Source: Pseudomonas fluorescens HK44 (lineage in GTDB: Bacteria; Pseudomonadota; Gammaproteobacteria; Pseudomonadales; Pseudomonadaceae). From it: a stretch of DNA of 64,000 nt. Numbering within the stretch: the stretch's first letter is position 1; every line of letters begins with the position of its first letter. Below are positions 52,309 to 59,898 of the stretch, in pieces. Position numbers and translations under genes: made by a program. Below the pieces are notes generated by a model. The model ran no database searches. It was not told the origin of the DNA and was given only the letters and a program-made list of their open reading frames with translations. The stretch covers positions 542,711 through 606,710 of the forward strand of contig NZ_AFOY02000019.1 of NCBI RefSeq assembly GCF_000217955.3, in the 5' to 3' direction.

Positions 52309-52546
52309 TTCGACATTCAACTATCATAAATGCGGTGCAGACTCTGGCGATCACTGGCCCAGGTCTGCATAATGCGCCACTTTTTTCAGGGTCGTGATCG
52401 GTCAACCGACAGATCACACACCCGAACAAACAACCAAAATCGCCATCGCGAAGAGGTGTTAACCGTCCTACGCTGGTGCGTCGTTCGCATCTGACGGGCA
52501 TGCTTGATCACGCGGCCGGGCCGCATACATAGAGAGTTTTTAAACG
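52309..52546 (+). promoter_or_regulatory. speD upstream region with long hairpin
   Basis: TGCAGAC (52336-52342) pairs with GTCTGCA (52363-52369), extended by CTGG/CCAG, and a T run follows after about 12 nt. It may terminate the OsmC gene. A second small palindrome (gcggccgggccgc) lies about 20 nt before speD. No gene is seen here. Confidence 0.35.
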
Positions 52547-53341
52547 GTGAAAAGCAAACTCAAGCTCCATGGGTTCAATAACCTGACAAAGACCTTGAGC
52601 TTCAACATCTATGACATCTGCTATGCGGAAACTCCGCAAGACCAGCAGGCTTACGTTGAGTACATCAATAAAGAGTACAACGCCAAGCGCCTGACGCAGA
52701 TCCTCACAGAAGTTGTCGATATCATTGGTGCCAACATCCTGAACATCGCCAGTCAGGACTATGAACCCCAGGGCGCCAGCGTCACGATTCTGATCTCTGA
52801 AGAACCGGTGACCCCGACCGACAGTCAGATTGAAGAGTCACCAGGTCCGTTGCCCGAAATCATCCTGGCCCACCTCGACAAGAGCCACATCACAGTGCAC
52901 ACCTACCCGGAAATCCATCCGGTGGACGGTATTGCAACTTTCCGTGTGGATATTGATGTGTCGACTTGTGGCGTCATTTCACCGCTTAAGGCACTCAACT
53001 TTCTGATTCACCAGTTCGATTCGGATATCGTGACCGTGGATTACCGCGTGCGCGGCTTCACCCGTGACATCGAAGGCAATAAGCACTTCATTGATCACGA
53101 GATCAACTCGATTCAGAACTACCTCTCCGAAGACACTCGCGACGCGTATCAGATGACCGACGTGAACGTGTACCAGGAAAACCTGTTTCACACCAAAATG
53201 CTGCTGAAGAACTTCGAACTGGATAACTACCTGTTCGGCGACGCCACCAGCAACCTGTCCTCTGAGCAACGTGCTCAGGTGACTGAGCGGGTGAAACACG
53301 AAATGCTCGAGATTTTCTACGCACGCAACATGTCGAGCTAA
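52547..53341 (+). CDS. speD: S-adenosylmethionine decarboxylase proenzyme SpeD
   Basis: A 264-residue proenzyme of the E. coli (long, class 1) type. The self-cleavage site is ILAHLDKSHITVHTYPE: chain break between K112 and S113 would create the pyruvoyl group. It makes decarboxylated SAM, the aminopropyl donor for spermidine. The start is GTG 52547, with AGAGAG upstream at rather long distance. No speE is adjacent. A bidirectional terminator follows. Confidence 0.96.
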   Translation: MKSKLKLHGFNNLTKTLSFNIYDICYAETPQDQQAYVEYINKEYNAKRLTQILTEVVDIIGANILNIASQDYEPQGASVTILISEEPVTPTDSQIEESPGPLPEIILAHLDKSHITVHTYPEIHPVDGIATFRVDIDVSTCGVISPLKALNFLIHQFDSDIVTVDYRVRGFTRDIEGNKHFIDHEINSIQNYLSEDTRDAYQMTDVNVYQENLFHTKMLLKNFELDNYLFGDATSNLSSEQRAQVTERVKHEMLEIFYARNMSS

Positions 53342-53354
53342 GATTTTCGAGTAC

Positions 53355-53391
53355 AAAAAAAGGCGACTGCCCAGGGGCAATCGCCTTTTTT
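53355..53391. terminator. Bidirectional terminator between speD and coq7
   Basis: AAAAAAAGGCGA-TTGCCC-type hairpin: aggcgactgcc pairs imperfectly with ggcaatcgcct, flanked by A and T runs on both sides. Confidence 0.9.
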
Positions 53392-53446
53392 ATTGCGGTT
53401 GTCTTTCTGTTAGACCGTGGTATGGCCTTCGCGAACGACGCTACCG

Positions 53447-54094
53447 TCAGATCCGGTAGGTGCTTTTGGTCATGACCTTGGCCATCAGGCTCATGCCGAA
53501 TTTCACCGGCGCCGGGAAGCGGAAGCCTCCAGCGTCCAGCGCGCTTTCGGCGTGTTGCTCTTCATCGATGCGCATCTGCTCAAGAATGGCCCGGGACTTC
53601 TCATCCTCGACCGGCAGTTGCTCAAGGTGTTCATTCAAGTGTTTGCACACCTGATCTTCAGTCGCCGCGACGAATCCCAGGCTGACTTTGTCGCTGATCA
53701 GCCCGGCGACGGCGCCGATACCGAACGACATACCGTAGAACAATGGATTGAGGATGCTGGTGTGGCTACCCAGTTGGCGGATGCGCTGTTCGCACCAGAC
53801 CAGATGATCGATCTCTTCTTCGGCTGCGTGTTCCATTGCTTCACGCACTCGCGGCAGCTTGGCAGTCAGGGCCTGACCCTGGTACAGCGCCTGCGCACAG
53901 ACTTCACCGGTATGGTTGATGCGCATCAGGCCGGCGACGTGCCGGGTGTCTTCGTCGCTCATTTTCGCCTCTGGCTGCACGATGGCCGGCGATGGGCGAC
54001 AAGGCTGGCCACTGAAGGGCAGCAACGTGCGCATGGCGGTGTCGGCTTGCAACAGAAGACGGTCAATCGGCGAGTAGTGACGTTGGGTAGTCAT
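53447..54094 (-). CDS. coq7: 2-nonaprenyl-3-methyl-6-methoxy-1,4-benzoquinol hydroxylase Coq7
   Basis: A 215-residue di-iron carboxylate hydroxylase. Iron-binding motifs are seen in RINHTGEVCAQALYQGQAL (E, ExxH region), AAEEEIDHLVWCEQRI (ExxH) and MRIDEEQHAESALDAGG (ExxH). It carries out the last hydroxylation of the ubiquinone ring. Position matches PA0655 between speD and the HIT gene. Confidence 0.96.
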   Translation of the reverse strand: MTTQRHYSPIDRLLLQADTAMRTLLPFSGQPCRPSPAIVQPEAKMSDEDTRHVAGLMRINHTGEVCAQALYQGQALTAKLPRVREAMEHAAEEEIDHLVWCEQRIRQLGSHTSILNPLFYGMSFGIGAVAGLISDKVSLGFVAATEDQVCKHLNEHLEQLPVEDEKSRAILEQMRIDEEQHAESALDAGGFRFPAPVKFGMSLMAKVMTKSTYRI

Positions 54095-54164
54095 GCTGAC
54101 CTCCGGGAAGAATCTCGGCGGCCAGTTTACCGCAATCGGCCGGGTTAGGTTTGCGCTGGGTCAT

Positions 54165-54251
54165 GTAGGAGCAAGGCTTGCCCGCGATGCGGGCAACTCG
54201 GTATCCCGGATAGACCGTGTCGACTCTATCGCCGGCAAGCCTTGCTCCTAC
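54165..54251. repeat. REPIN (gtaggagcaagg class) between coq7 and the HIT gene
   Basis: Arms 54165-54189 and 54228-54251 are inverted copies (core ggagcaaggcttgcccgcga / cggcaagccttgctcctac) with one or two mismatches; same class as 14604-14695. Confidence 0.92.
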
Positions 54252-54268
54252 AGTGGGCGGGGTGTGAA

Positions 54269-54607
54269 TCAGCCCGGCGGCCAGTGCATCTGGCGCTGGC
54301 CCAGCACGTGCATATGAATGTGGTAGACGGTCTGGCCACCCAGTTCATTGCAGTTCATGACCACGCGAAAGCCTTCTTCACAGCCCAGCTCCAATGCCAG
54401 ACGTTGCGCGGTGAACAGAATGTGCCCGGCCAGTGCCTTATCGTCTTCGGTGAGATCGTTGAGCGTGCGCACCGGCTTTTTCGGGACGACCAGGAAATGC
54501 ACGGGTGCCTGTGGGGCAATGTCGTGGAAGGCCAGGACCTGGTCATCCTCGTAAATGATCTTGGCAGGTATTTCTCTGTTGATGATTTTGGTGAACAGAG
54601 TATCCAC
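54269..54607 (-). CDS. HIT-family nucleotide hydrolase/transferase (GTG start)
   Basis: A 112-residue protein. It begins DTLFTKIINREIPAKIIYED and ends with the HIT triad in QTVYHIHMHVLGQRQM (HxHxH). Family members hydrolyse phosphoramidate nucleotides such as AMP-lysine (HINT type). The start is GTG 54607, with GGAG eight bases upstream; the longer frame to 54649 lacks a ribosome site and family sequence. Confidence 0.93.
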   Translation of the reverse strand: MDTLFTKIINREIPAKIIYEDDQVLAFHDIAPQAPVHFLVVPKKPVRTLNDLTEDDKALAGHILFTAQRLALELGCEEGFRVVMNCNELGGQTVYHIHMHVLGQRQMHWPPG

Positions 54608-54694
54608 AGCTGTTTCTCCATAGTGTTGGTCCGGGCTGAGTGTACTCACGGGAGATGCCCGAGCCCAGCCTGTTACCTTTACTTTTAGTGATGC

Positions 54695-55483
54695 TCAGCG
54701 CGGACAGTGCGCCTTGTTGACTATGCCCACGACGGTTCGGGTCAGCCAGCGAGAGCCGAAGCGTGGCAAAAGCGCGAACCAGCGATTGCGGCGTCCGGGA
54801 ATGATGATTGCGCGGTTCTTCTCCAGCGCACGCACCGTGTAAAGGGCCACTTCCTCGGGGCTCATCGGCGTTTTGCTGTTGGCCAGTTTGTCGGTGTCCA
54901 GTTGCGCGGTGCGGAAAAACGCCGTGCGTGTCGGGCCGGGGCAAAGGACCGAAACCTTGACCGCACACTTTTTCAGCTCGACCCGCAAGCCTTCGGAGAA
55001 GTGCAGTACATACGCCTTGCTGGCGTAGTAGGTGCTCATCCAGGGGCCAGGGTAGAAGGCGGCCATCGATGCAACGTTCAGAATCTGCCCGCCACCCTGC
55101 AAGGCCATGCTGTTGCCAATGGCGTGGCACAGGCGAGTCAGGGCCAGGATGTTCACTTCGATCAAGTCTTGTTCGGTCATCCAGTCCTGAGCCAGAAACG
55201 GGCCGCAGGTGCCGATGCCAGCGCAATTGACCAGCAGGTCGATCTGTCGGTCACCCTCTTCGAGTTCCAGCAGAAAGCCGGACAGGCGCAGCGGTTCGCC
55301 CAGATCACAGGCGCGGAACAGCACCTCGACGCCAAAGCGCTGGGTCAGTTCGATAGCAATACTTTCCAGCTGATCACGTTGACGGGCCACCAGAATCAGG
55401 CTGCGGCCCCGTCGCGCCAGCGCTTCGGCCATGGCCAGGCCGATACCGCTGGAGGCGCCAGTGATCAGAGCGTAACGGGTCAT
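54695..55483 (-). CDS. Short-chain dehydrogenase/reductase
   Basis: A 262-residue classical SDR with cofactor loop ALITGASSGIGLAMAEALAR, NCAG motif (LLVNCAGIG), and catalytic Ser and YxxxK in VASMAAFYPG and TYYASKAYVLHF. GGAGAATTGC precedes ATG 55483. The substrate is unknown; it resembles the DltE/YqjQ-like SDRs often found near lipid genes. It is transcribed in the same direction as the HIT gene, 88 bp away. Confidence 0.9.
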   Translation of the reverse strand: MTRYALITGASSGIGLAMAEALARRGRSLILVARQRDQLESIAIELTQRFGVEVLFRACDLGEPLRLSGFLLELEEGDRQIDLLVNCAGIGTCGPFLAQDWMTEQDLIEVNILALTRLCHAIGNSMALQGGGQILNVASMAAFYPGPWMSTYYASKAYVLHFSEGLRVELKKCAVKVSVLCPGPTRTAFFRTAQLDTDKLANSKTPMSPEEVALYTVRALEKNRAIIIPGRRNRWFALLPRFGSRWLTRTVVGIVNKAHCPR

Positions 55484-55545
55484 GCAATTCTCCATCGCAA
55501 CGGCTCGCGGCCTGTGGACAGAGATGTCACAGGAACCGAGCGCGT

Positions 55546-56466
55546 TTATTCTTTCTCATAGTCTACAGGGGGCTGAGCTGCTTTCGCCGCATCGTCTGCT
55601 TTAACCGCGTCAGCCGGCTCGCTGCGTCCATAACTGCTGGTCGAGGTGCTTTCATACTCTTCGGTCAGGGTGCTGAGACCACCGGCAAGTGCGCCGACAA
55701 AAACCACGGCGATCACCATCAGCCACAGCCCGCACAGAATTTTGACGGCCGTGCTGTTCGGGGGCTGCGGCGCGCCATAGCGATTCGCCCCGACGTTTCC
55801 TGGCAACACCGCGAGTGCAAATGGAAACAGGCTGCCGATAAAGGGCACCAGATTCAGAAACCACAGCCAGCCGGACCAGCCAAGATCGTGCAGACGTTGC
55901 ACGCTGATGGTGATGTTTATGTAGAGGTACGCCACGAACGCAACGACACAAACAATTGTGCTCAGCACCATTTGATTGCCGGCCAACAGGCTGAGCCCAA
56001 AAACGCCGGCGATAGCCCCGATGATCAGCAGCGCCACCAATGACCACGCGAGATAACGCAGGCGTCCGATTCGGCCCTGCACGCTAAACACCTTGAGTTC
56101 CGAAAACTCTGGCAGCGCTTCACCAACGGGTGCGCGAGGAGGGCTGTAGGGTGATTCGTTATCACCGAGCGTGGGCGTCGTGTAAGCGGCGGATGAAGAT
56201 TCGTGAATGTCGGTCAGATTGAGCTCGATCGATGGCTCGGCTTCAATGCGTGCATCGATGCCGGTTTTCGACAGGGCATTCAGATAGGTTTGTGCGTCTG
56301 TGTGGGACAGGTCGTGCTTGAGCGCGACAGGCTTTCCGCTGAACAGGCGTTCGATGGCCGCGACGTCGCTTTTGAACAGCTGGGCGAGATTGAGCTTCGC
56401 GGTGGTGATGTCGACGCCCGGAAGCAGGGCTCCGTCGAAGACGATCTTGAAACGGTGTTCGCTCAT
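55546..56466 (-). CDS. DUF805 membrane protein with small N-terminal domain
   Basis: A 306-residue protein. The first 75 residues (HRFKIVFDGALLPGVDITTA, then LAQLFKSDVAAIERLFSGKP) form a small soluble domain also seen fused to other membrane modules in Pseudomonas and Acinetobacter proteins. A Pro/Ser linker follows. The DUF805 part (about 130-265) has four helices with RIGRLRYLAWSLVALLIIG and VQRLHDLGWSGWLWFLNLVP. The tail is acidic and disordered (ESTSTSSYGRSEPADAVKAD). Function is unknown. Confidence 0.82.
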   Translation of the reverse strand: MSEHRFKIVFDGALLPGVDITTAKLNLAQLFKSDVAAIERLFSGKPVALKHDLSHTDAQTYLNALSKTGIDARIEAEPSIELNLTDIHESSSAAYTTPTLGDNESPYSPPRAPVGEALPEFSELKVFSVQGRIGRLRYLAWSLVALLIIGAIAGVFGLSLLAGNQMVLSTIVCVVAFVAYLYINITISVQRLHDLGWSGWLWFLNLVPFIGSLFPFALAVLPGNVGANRYGAPQPPNSTAVKILCGLWLMVIAVVFVGALAGGLSTLTEEYESTSTSSYGRSEPADAVKADDAAKAAQPPVDYEKE

Positions 56467-56547
56467 GCCGGGGCATCCTTGTCGCGAGTCTGGGGTCTGT
56501 GCTCGGCAGTTTAAGCCAGCCAGAATCGGCTGGCCAAACCTTGTGCG

Positions 56548-57516
56548 TTAGCGTGGCCAGCGTTTGGGCAGTTGAGCTGCAAATTCCTGCGCCTTGCGGT
56601 ATTCGGCGTCCAGCCTTGCAACCAGTTGATCGACGCTTGGCAGGTCGTCGATTTCACCTACGCCCTGGCCTGCGGACCAGACGGTTTTCCAGGCTTTGGC
56701 TTCATCGCTCAAGGGTTTGAGTTTGGCGCCGAAGTTGACTTCACCCTTGCCCTGCAGTGCGTCTACGTCAAAGCCGGCGTTTATCAGGCTTTGGCGCATG
56801 AAGCTTGCCGGCACCCCGGACACTGCTGGCGTATGGACAATATCGGCGGCCCTGGAACTCAGCAGCATCTCTTTATAGGCTTCAGGGGCGTGGCTTTCGG
56901 TAGTGCCGATAAAGCGTGTGCCGAAATACGCCAGATCCGCCCCGAGCAGTTGCGCGGCGAGAATCTCGTGGCCGTGGTTCAGGCAGCCGGCCAGCAGCAG
57001 GGTTTTGTCGAAGAACTGACGAATCTCGGCAATCAGCGAAAACGGGCTCCAGGTCCCGGCGTGTCCACCGGCGCCTGCTGCTACGGCGATCAAGCCATCG
57101 ACGCCGGCCTCGGCAGCTTTTTCCGCATGGCGTCGGGTCGTCACGTCGTGGAAAACCAGGCCGCCATAGCTGTGCACCGCATCGACCAGCTCTTTTACTG
57201 CGCCAAGGCTGGTGATCACGATCGGGACCTTGTGTTCGATGCAGATTGCCAGATCCGCTTGCAGGCGCGGATTGCTGTTGTGAACAATCAGGTTCACCGC
57301 ATACGGCGCAGGATTTTCCAATAGCGCCAGACCCGCTTCGATTTCCTCCAGCCAGGCTTTGAAGCCGCTGCTTTCACGCTGGTTCAGCGCTGGAAAGCTG
57401 CCGACCACACCATTGCGGCAGCAGGCGAGCACCAGTTGTGGATTGGAAATCAGGAACATCGGCGCCGCCACGACAGGCAGACGCAAACGTTGTTCGAGCA
57501 AGGCGGGCAGCGACAT
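56548..57516 (-). CDS. NAD(P)H-dependent flavin oxidoreductase, nitronate monooxygenase family
   Basis: A 322-residue TIM barrel. It has LRLPVVAAPMFLISNPQLVL at the start, AVNLIVHNSNPRLQADLAIC, catalytic-His region FHDVTTRRHAEKAAEAGVDG and FMN-binding VAAGAGGHAGTWSPF. Relatives oxidise alkyl nitronates or reduce quinones; propionate-3-nitronate is the best-known substrate. The start ATG 57516 gives the usual N-terminus; the frame is open to 57582 upstream without family sequence. Confidence 0.9.
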   Translation of the reverse strand: MSLPALLEQRLRLPVVAAPMFLISNPQLVLACCRNGVVGSFPALNQRESSGFKAWLEEIEAGLALLENPAPYAVNLIVHNSNPRLQADLAICIEHKVPIVITSLGAVKELVDAVHSYGGLVFHDVTTRRHAEKAAEAGVDGLIAVAAGAGGHAGTWSPFSLIAEIRQFFDKTLLLAGCLNHGHEILAAQLLGADLAYFGTRFIGTTESHAPEAYKEMLLSSRAADIVHTPAVSGVPASFMRQSLINAGFDVDALQGKGEVNFGAKLKPLSDEAKAWKTVWSAGQGVGEIDDLPSVDQLVARLDAEYRKAQEFAAQLPKRWPR

Positions 57517-57550
57517 TGGAAGTACCCCGATAAGTGGCGACTGATTAAGA

Positions 57551-57982
57551 TTAGAACGGCCGTACGACGACCAGAATGACAATAGCCAGCAATATCAGAA
57601 CCGGCACTTCATTGAACCAGCGATAAAAGACATGGCTGCGGGTGTTTTCGCCACGGGCAAAGCGCTTTACCTGCGCGCCGCACATGTGGTGATAGCCGAT
57701 CAGGATCACCACCAGGGTCAGCTTCGCGTGCATCCAGGCGCCTTGTCCGAAGTAGGCGCTGGGGTTGAGGCTGATCAGCCAGATCCCGAAAGCCAGCGTG
57801 GCGATCATCGCCGGGCCCATGATCCCGCGGTACAGTTTGCGCTCCATGATGCTGAAGCGTTCCTTGCTGATGCTGTCTTCACTTTGCGCGTGGTAGACGA
57901 ACAGGCGCGGCAGGTAAAACAGGCCGGCAAACCAGCAGACCATGCTGACGATGTGAAGCGCTTTGAGCCACAGATAAAGCAT
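57551..57982 (-). CDS. hemJ: Protoporphyrinogen IX oxidase HemJ (UPF0093)
   Basis: A 143-residue membrane protein with four helices. Conserved histidine in LWLKALHIVSMVCWFAGLFY, RLFVYHAQ, ERKLYRGIMGPAM and the late YRWFNEVPVLILL match HemJ. HemJ oxidises protoporphyrinogen IX in organisms lacking HemG or HemY. It ends 34 bp from the nitronate monooxygenase start and is divergent from argC. Confidence 0.9.
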   Translation of the reverse strand: MLYLWLKALHIVSMVCWFAGLFYLPRLFVYHAQSEDSISKERFSIMERKLYRGIMGPAMIATLAFGIWLISLNPSAYFGQGAWMHAKLTLVVILIGYHHMCGAQVKRFARGENTRSHVFYRWFNEVPVLILLAIVILVVVRPF

Positions 57983-58026
57983 TTTTGGTTATTCCCAGGT
58001 TCACGGTAGCCCGAATAGTAGAGAAA

Positions 58027-58185
58027 GTGTCCCGTCTCGGACATAACTGTTCAATTTTGGCGGCGTCTTTTGTCGCCATACTGCGTTGCCGCTCCTCGCC
58101 ATAGCGAGCTATGACTCGTCGCGGCGCCTTGTCTGGCAACAAAATCCACTCGTCAAAACTTGAACGTATGCCCGAGACGGGACAC
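58027..58185. repeat. 159-bp MITE-like element upstream of argC
   Basis: Left end 58027-58058 begins gtgtcccgtctcgg. Right end 58155-58185 is its imperfect inverted copy (ccgagacgggacac), with similarity extending about 30 bp. The interior is GC-rich, with gccatagcgagctatg, and no ORF. It fills most of the hemJ-argC spacer. Confidence 0.75.
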
Positions 58186-58277
58186 ATGGCCCTCCGTACG
58201 TCACCTTGACGGTTGTCGCAGGGCGGTGCGCGCCCTATTATCGACGGCTTTCCAGTGGGTTCGTTGAGGGCAGGTTT

Positions 58278-59312
58278 ATGGTCAAGGTCGGTATCGTCGG
58301 CGGCACGGGTTACACGGGTGTCGAACTGCTGCGTCTGTTGGCGCAACATCCGCAAGCTGAAGTGGTAGTGATCACTTCCCGATCCGAGGCAGGCCTGGCC
58401 GTTGCCGACATGTACCCGAACCTGCGAGGCCACTACGATGGTCTGGCGTTCAGCGTTCCGGACATCAAAACCCTCGGTGCCTGCGACGTGGTGTTCTTCG
58501 CCACTCCGCACGGTGTAGCGCATGCGCTGGCCGGTGAATTGCTGGCAGCCGGGACCAAGGTCATCGACCTGTCGGCAGACTTCCGTCTGCAGGACGCGGA
58601 CGAATGGGCCAAGTGGTACGGGCAGCCGCACGGTGCGCCAGAGTTGTTGGAAGAAGCGGTCTACGGCTTGCCGGAAGTCAATCGCGAGCAGATCAGGCAA
58701 GCACGTCTGATCGCGGTTCCGGGTTGCTACCCAACCGCTACGCAACTGGGTTTCCTGCCGTTGCTCGAAGCAGGTCTTGCCGATACTTCGCGCCTGATCG
58801 CTGACTGCAAGTCGGGTGTCAGCGGTGCAGGTCGTGGTGCAAGCGTTGGTTCGCTGTATTCCGAAACCTCCGAGAGCATGAAAGCCTATGCCGTTAAAGG
58901 GCATCGTCACTTGCCTGAGATTCGCCAGGGGCTGCGTCGCGCTGCAGGCAAGGACGTCGGCCTGACTTTCGTGCCGCACCTGACGCCGATGATTCGCGGT
59001 ATTCACTCCACGCTCTATGCAACCGTGGTCGACCGCTCCGTGGACTTGCAGGCGCTGTTTGAAAAACGCTATGCCAACGAACCGTTCGTCGATGTCATGC
59101 CGGCTGGTAGTCATCCGGAAACCCGCAGCGTGCGTGGCGCGAACGTTTGCCGTATGGCGGTTCATCGTCCGCAGGACGGTGATCTGGTGGTGGTGCTGTC
59201 GGTGATCGACAATTTGGTCAAAGGCGCGTCGGGTCAGGCGGTGCAGAACCTGAACATCCTGTTTGGTCTGGACGAGCGCTTGGGCCTGTCCCATGCGGGC
59301 ATGCTGCCCTAA
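58278..59312 (+). CDS. argC: N-acetyl-gamma-glutamyl-phosphate reductase ArgC
   Basis: A 344-residue dehydrogenase with VGIVGGTGYTGVELLRLLAQ, catalytic cysteine in AVPGCYPTATQLGFLPL, and DCKSGVSGAGRGASVG. It reduces N-acetylglutamyl phosphate in arginine synthesis. ATG 58278 is preceded by GAGGGCAGG. A MITE-like element lies 90 bp upstream, so the promoter must be in or just after it. A terminator follows. Confidence 0.98.
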   Translation: MVKVGIVGGTGYTGVELLRLLAQHPQAEVVVITSRSEAGLAVADMYPNLRGHYDGLAFSVPDIKTLGACDVVFFATPHGVAHALAGELLAAGTKVIDLSADFRLQDADEWAKWYGQPHGAPELLEEAVYGLPEVNREQIRQARLIAVPGCYPTATQLGFLPLLEAGLADTSRLIADCKSGVSGAGRGASVGSLYSETSESMKAYAVKGHRHLPEIRQGLRRAAGKDVGLTFVPHLTPMIRGIHSTLYATVVDRSVDLQALFEKRYANEPFVDVMPAGSHPETRSVRGANVCRMAVHRPQDGDLVVVLSVIDNLVKGASGQAVQNLNILFGLDERLGLSHAGMLP

Positions 59313-59332
59313 GGCTTTATCCCGCTCAGCAG

Positions 59333-59357
59333 AAAGGCCCGTTTAACGGGCCTTTTT
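59333..59357 (+). terminator. rho-independent terminator of argC
   Basis: AAAGGCCCG-TTTAA-CGGGCCTTTTT, 20 nt after the argC stop. Confidence 0.93.
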
Positions 59358-59399
59358 GTATTCCGGGCTGACCATTGTGTTGATTGATATACCGTAACA

Positions 59400-59452
59400 A
59401 TAGTTGACCGATTTTCTGGGAGAAGCGGATAATGCGCGTCATCACGCATTAT
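59400..59452 (+). promoter_or_regulatory. erpA promoter with IscR-like half site and palindrome
   Basis: TTGACC (59404-59409), 18-bp spacer, GATAAT (59428-59433). The sequence ATAGTTGAC at 59400-59408 matches the left half of an IscR type 1 site. The palindrome ATAATGCG-N8-CGCATTAT (59429-59452) starts in the -10 box and covers the likely transcription start. Confidence 0.6.
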
Positions 59453-59480
59453 GGCGGTGTAACACCGGGAGATAGTCAGC

Positions 59481-59831
59481 ATGAGCGTCGAATCCTTCAC
59501 CCCCACGGCTTTGCAATTCACCCACGGTGCCGCGCACAAGGTGAAGAGCCTGGTCGATGAAGAGGGTAATGATCGCTTGAAGCTGCGCGTATTCGTTACG
59601 GGCGGCGGTTGTTCAGGGTTTCAGTACGGCTTCACATTCGATGAAGAAGTGGCCGATGACGACACCATTGTCGAGCGCGAAGGCGTTAGCCTGGTCGTCG
59701 ATCCGATGAGCTTCCAGTACCTGGCAGGTGCCGAGGTGGATTATCAGGAAGGTCTGGAAGGCTCGCGTTTCGTGATCAAGAACCCGAATGCCACCACGAC
59801 CTGTGGTTGCGGCTCTTCGTTTTCGATCTGA
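59481..59831 (+). CDS. erpA: Iron-sulfur cluster insertion protein ErpA
   Basis: A 116-residue A-type Fe-S carrier. The three ligand cysteines are present at C44 (GGGCSGFQYG) and C108/C110 (TTTCGCGSSFS). It passes [4Fe-4S] clusters to targets such as the isoprenoid enzymes IspG/IspH. CACCGGGAGATAG supplies the ribosome site before ATG 59481. It has its own promoter with regulatory-looking elements just upstream and is convergent with anmK. Confidence 0.97.
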   Translation: MSVESFTPTALQFTHGAAHKVKSLVDEEGNDRLKLRVFVTGGGCSGFQYGFTFDEEVADDDTIVEREGVSLVVDPMSFQYLAGAEVDYQEGLEGSRFVIKNPNATTTCGCGSSFSI

Positions 59832-59898
59832 TCGCACGTCATCGCATCACCAAGCGCCGCATGGCCTCACGGCTTTGCGGCGTTTCGCTGTCTGGTGT

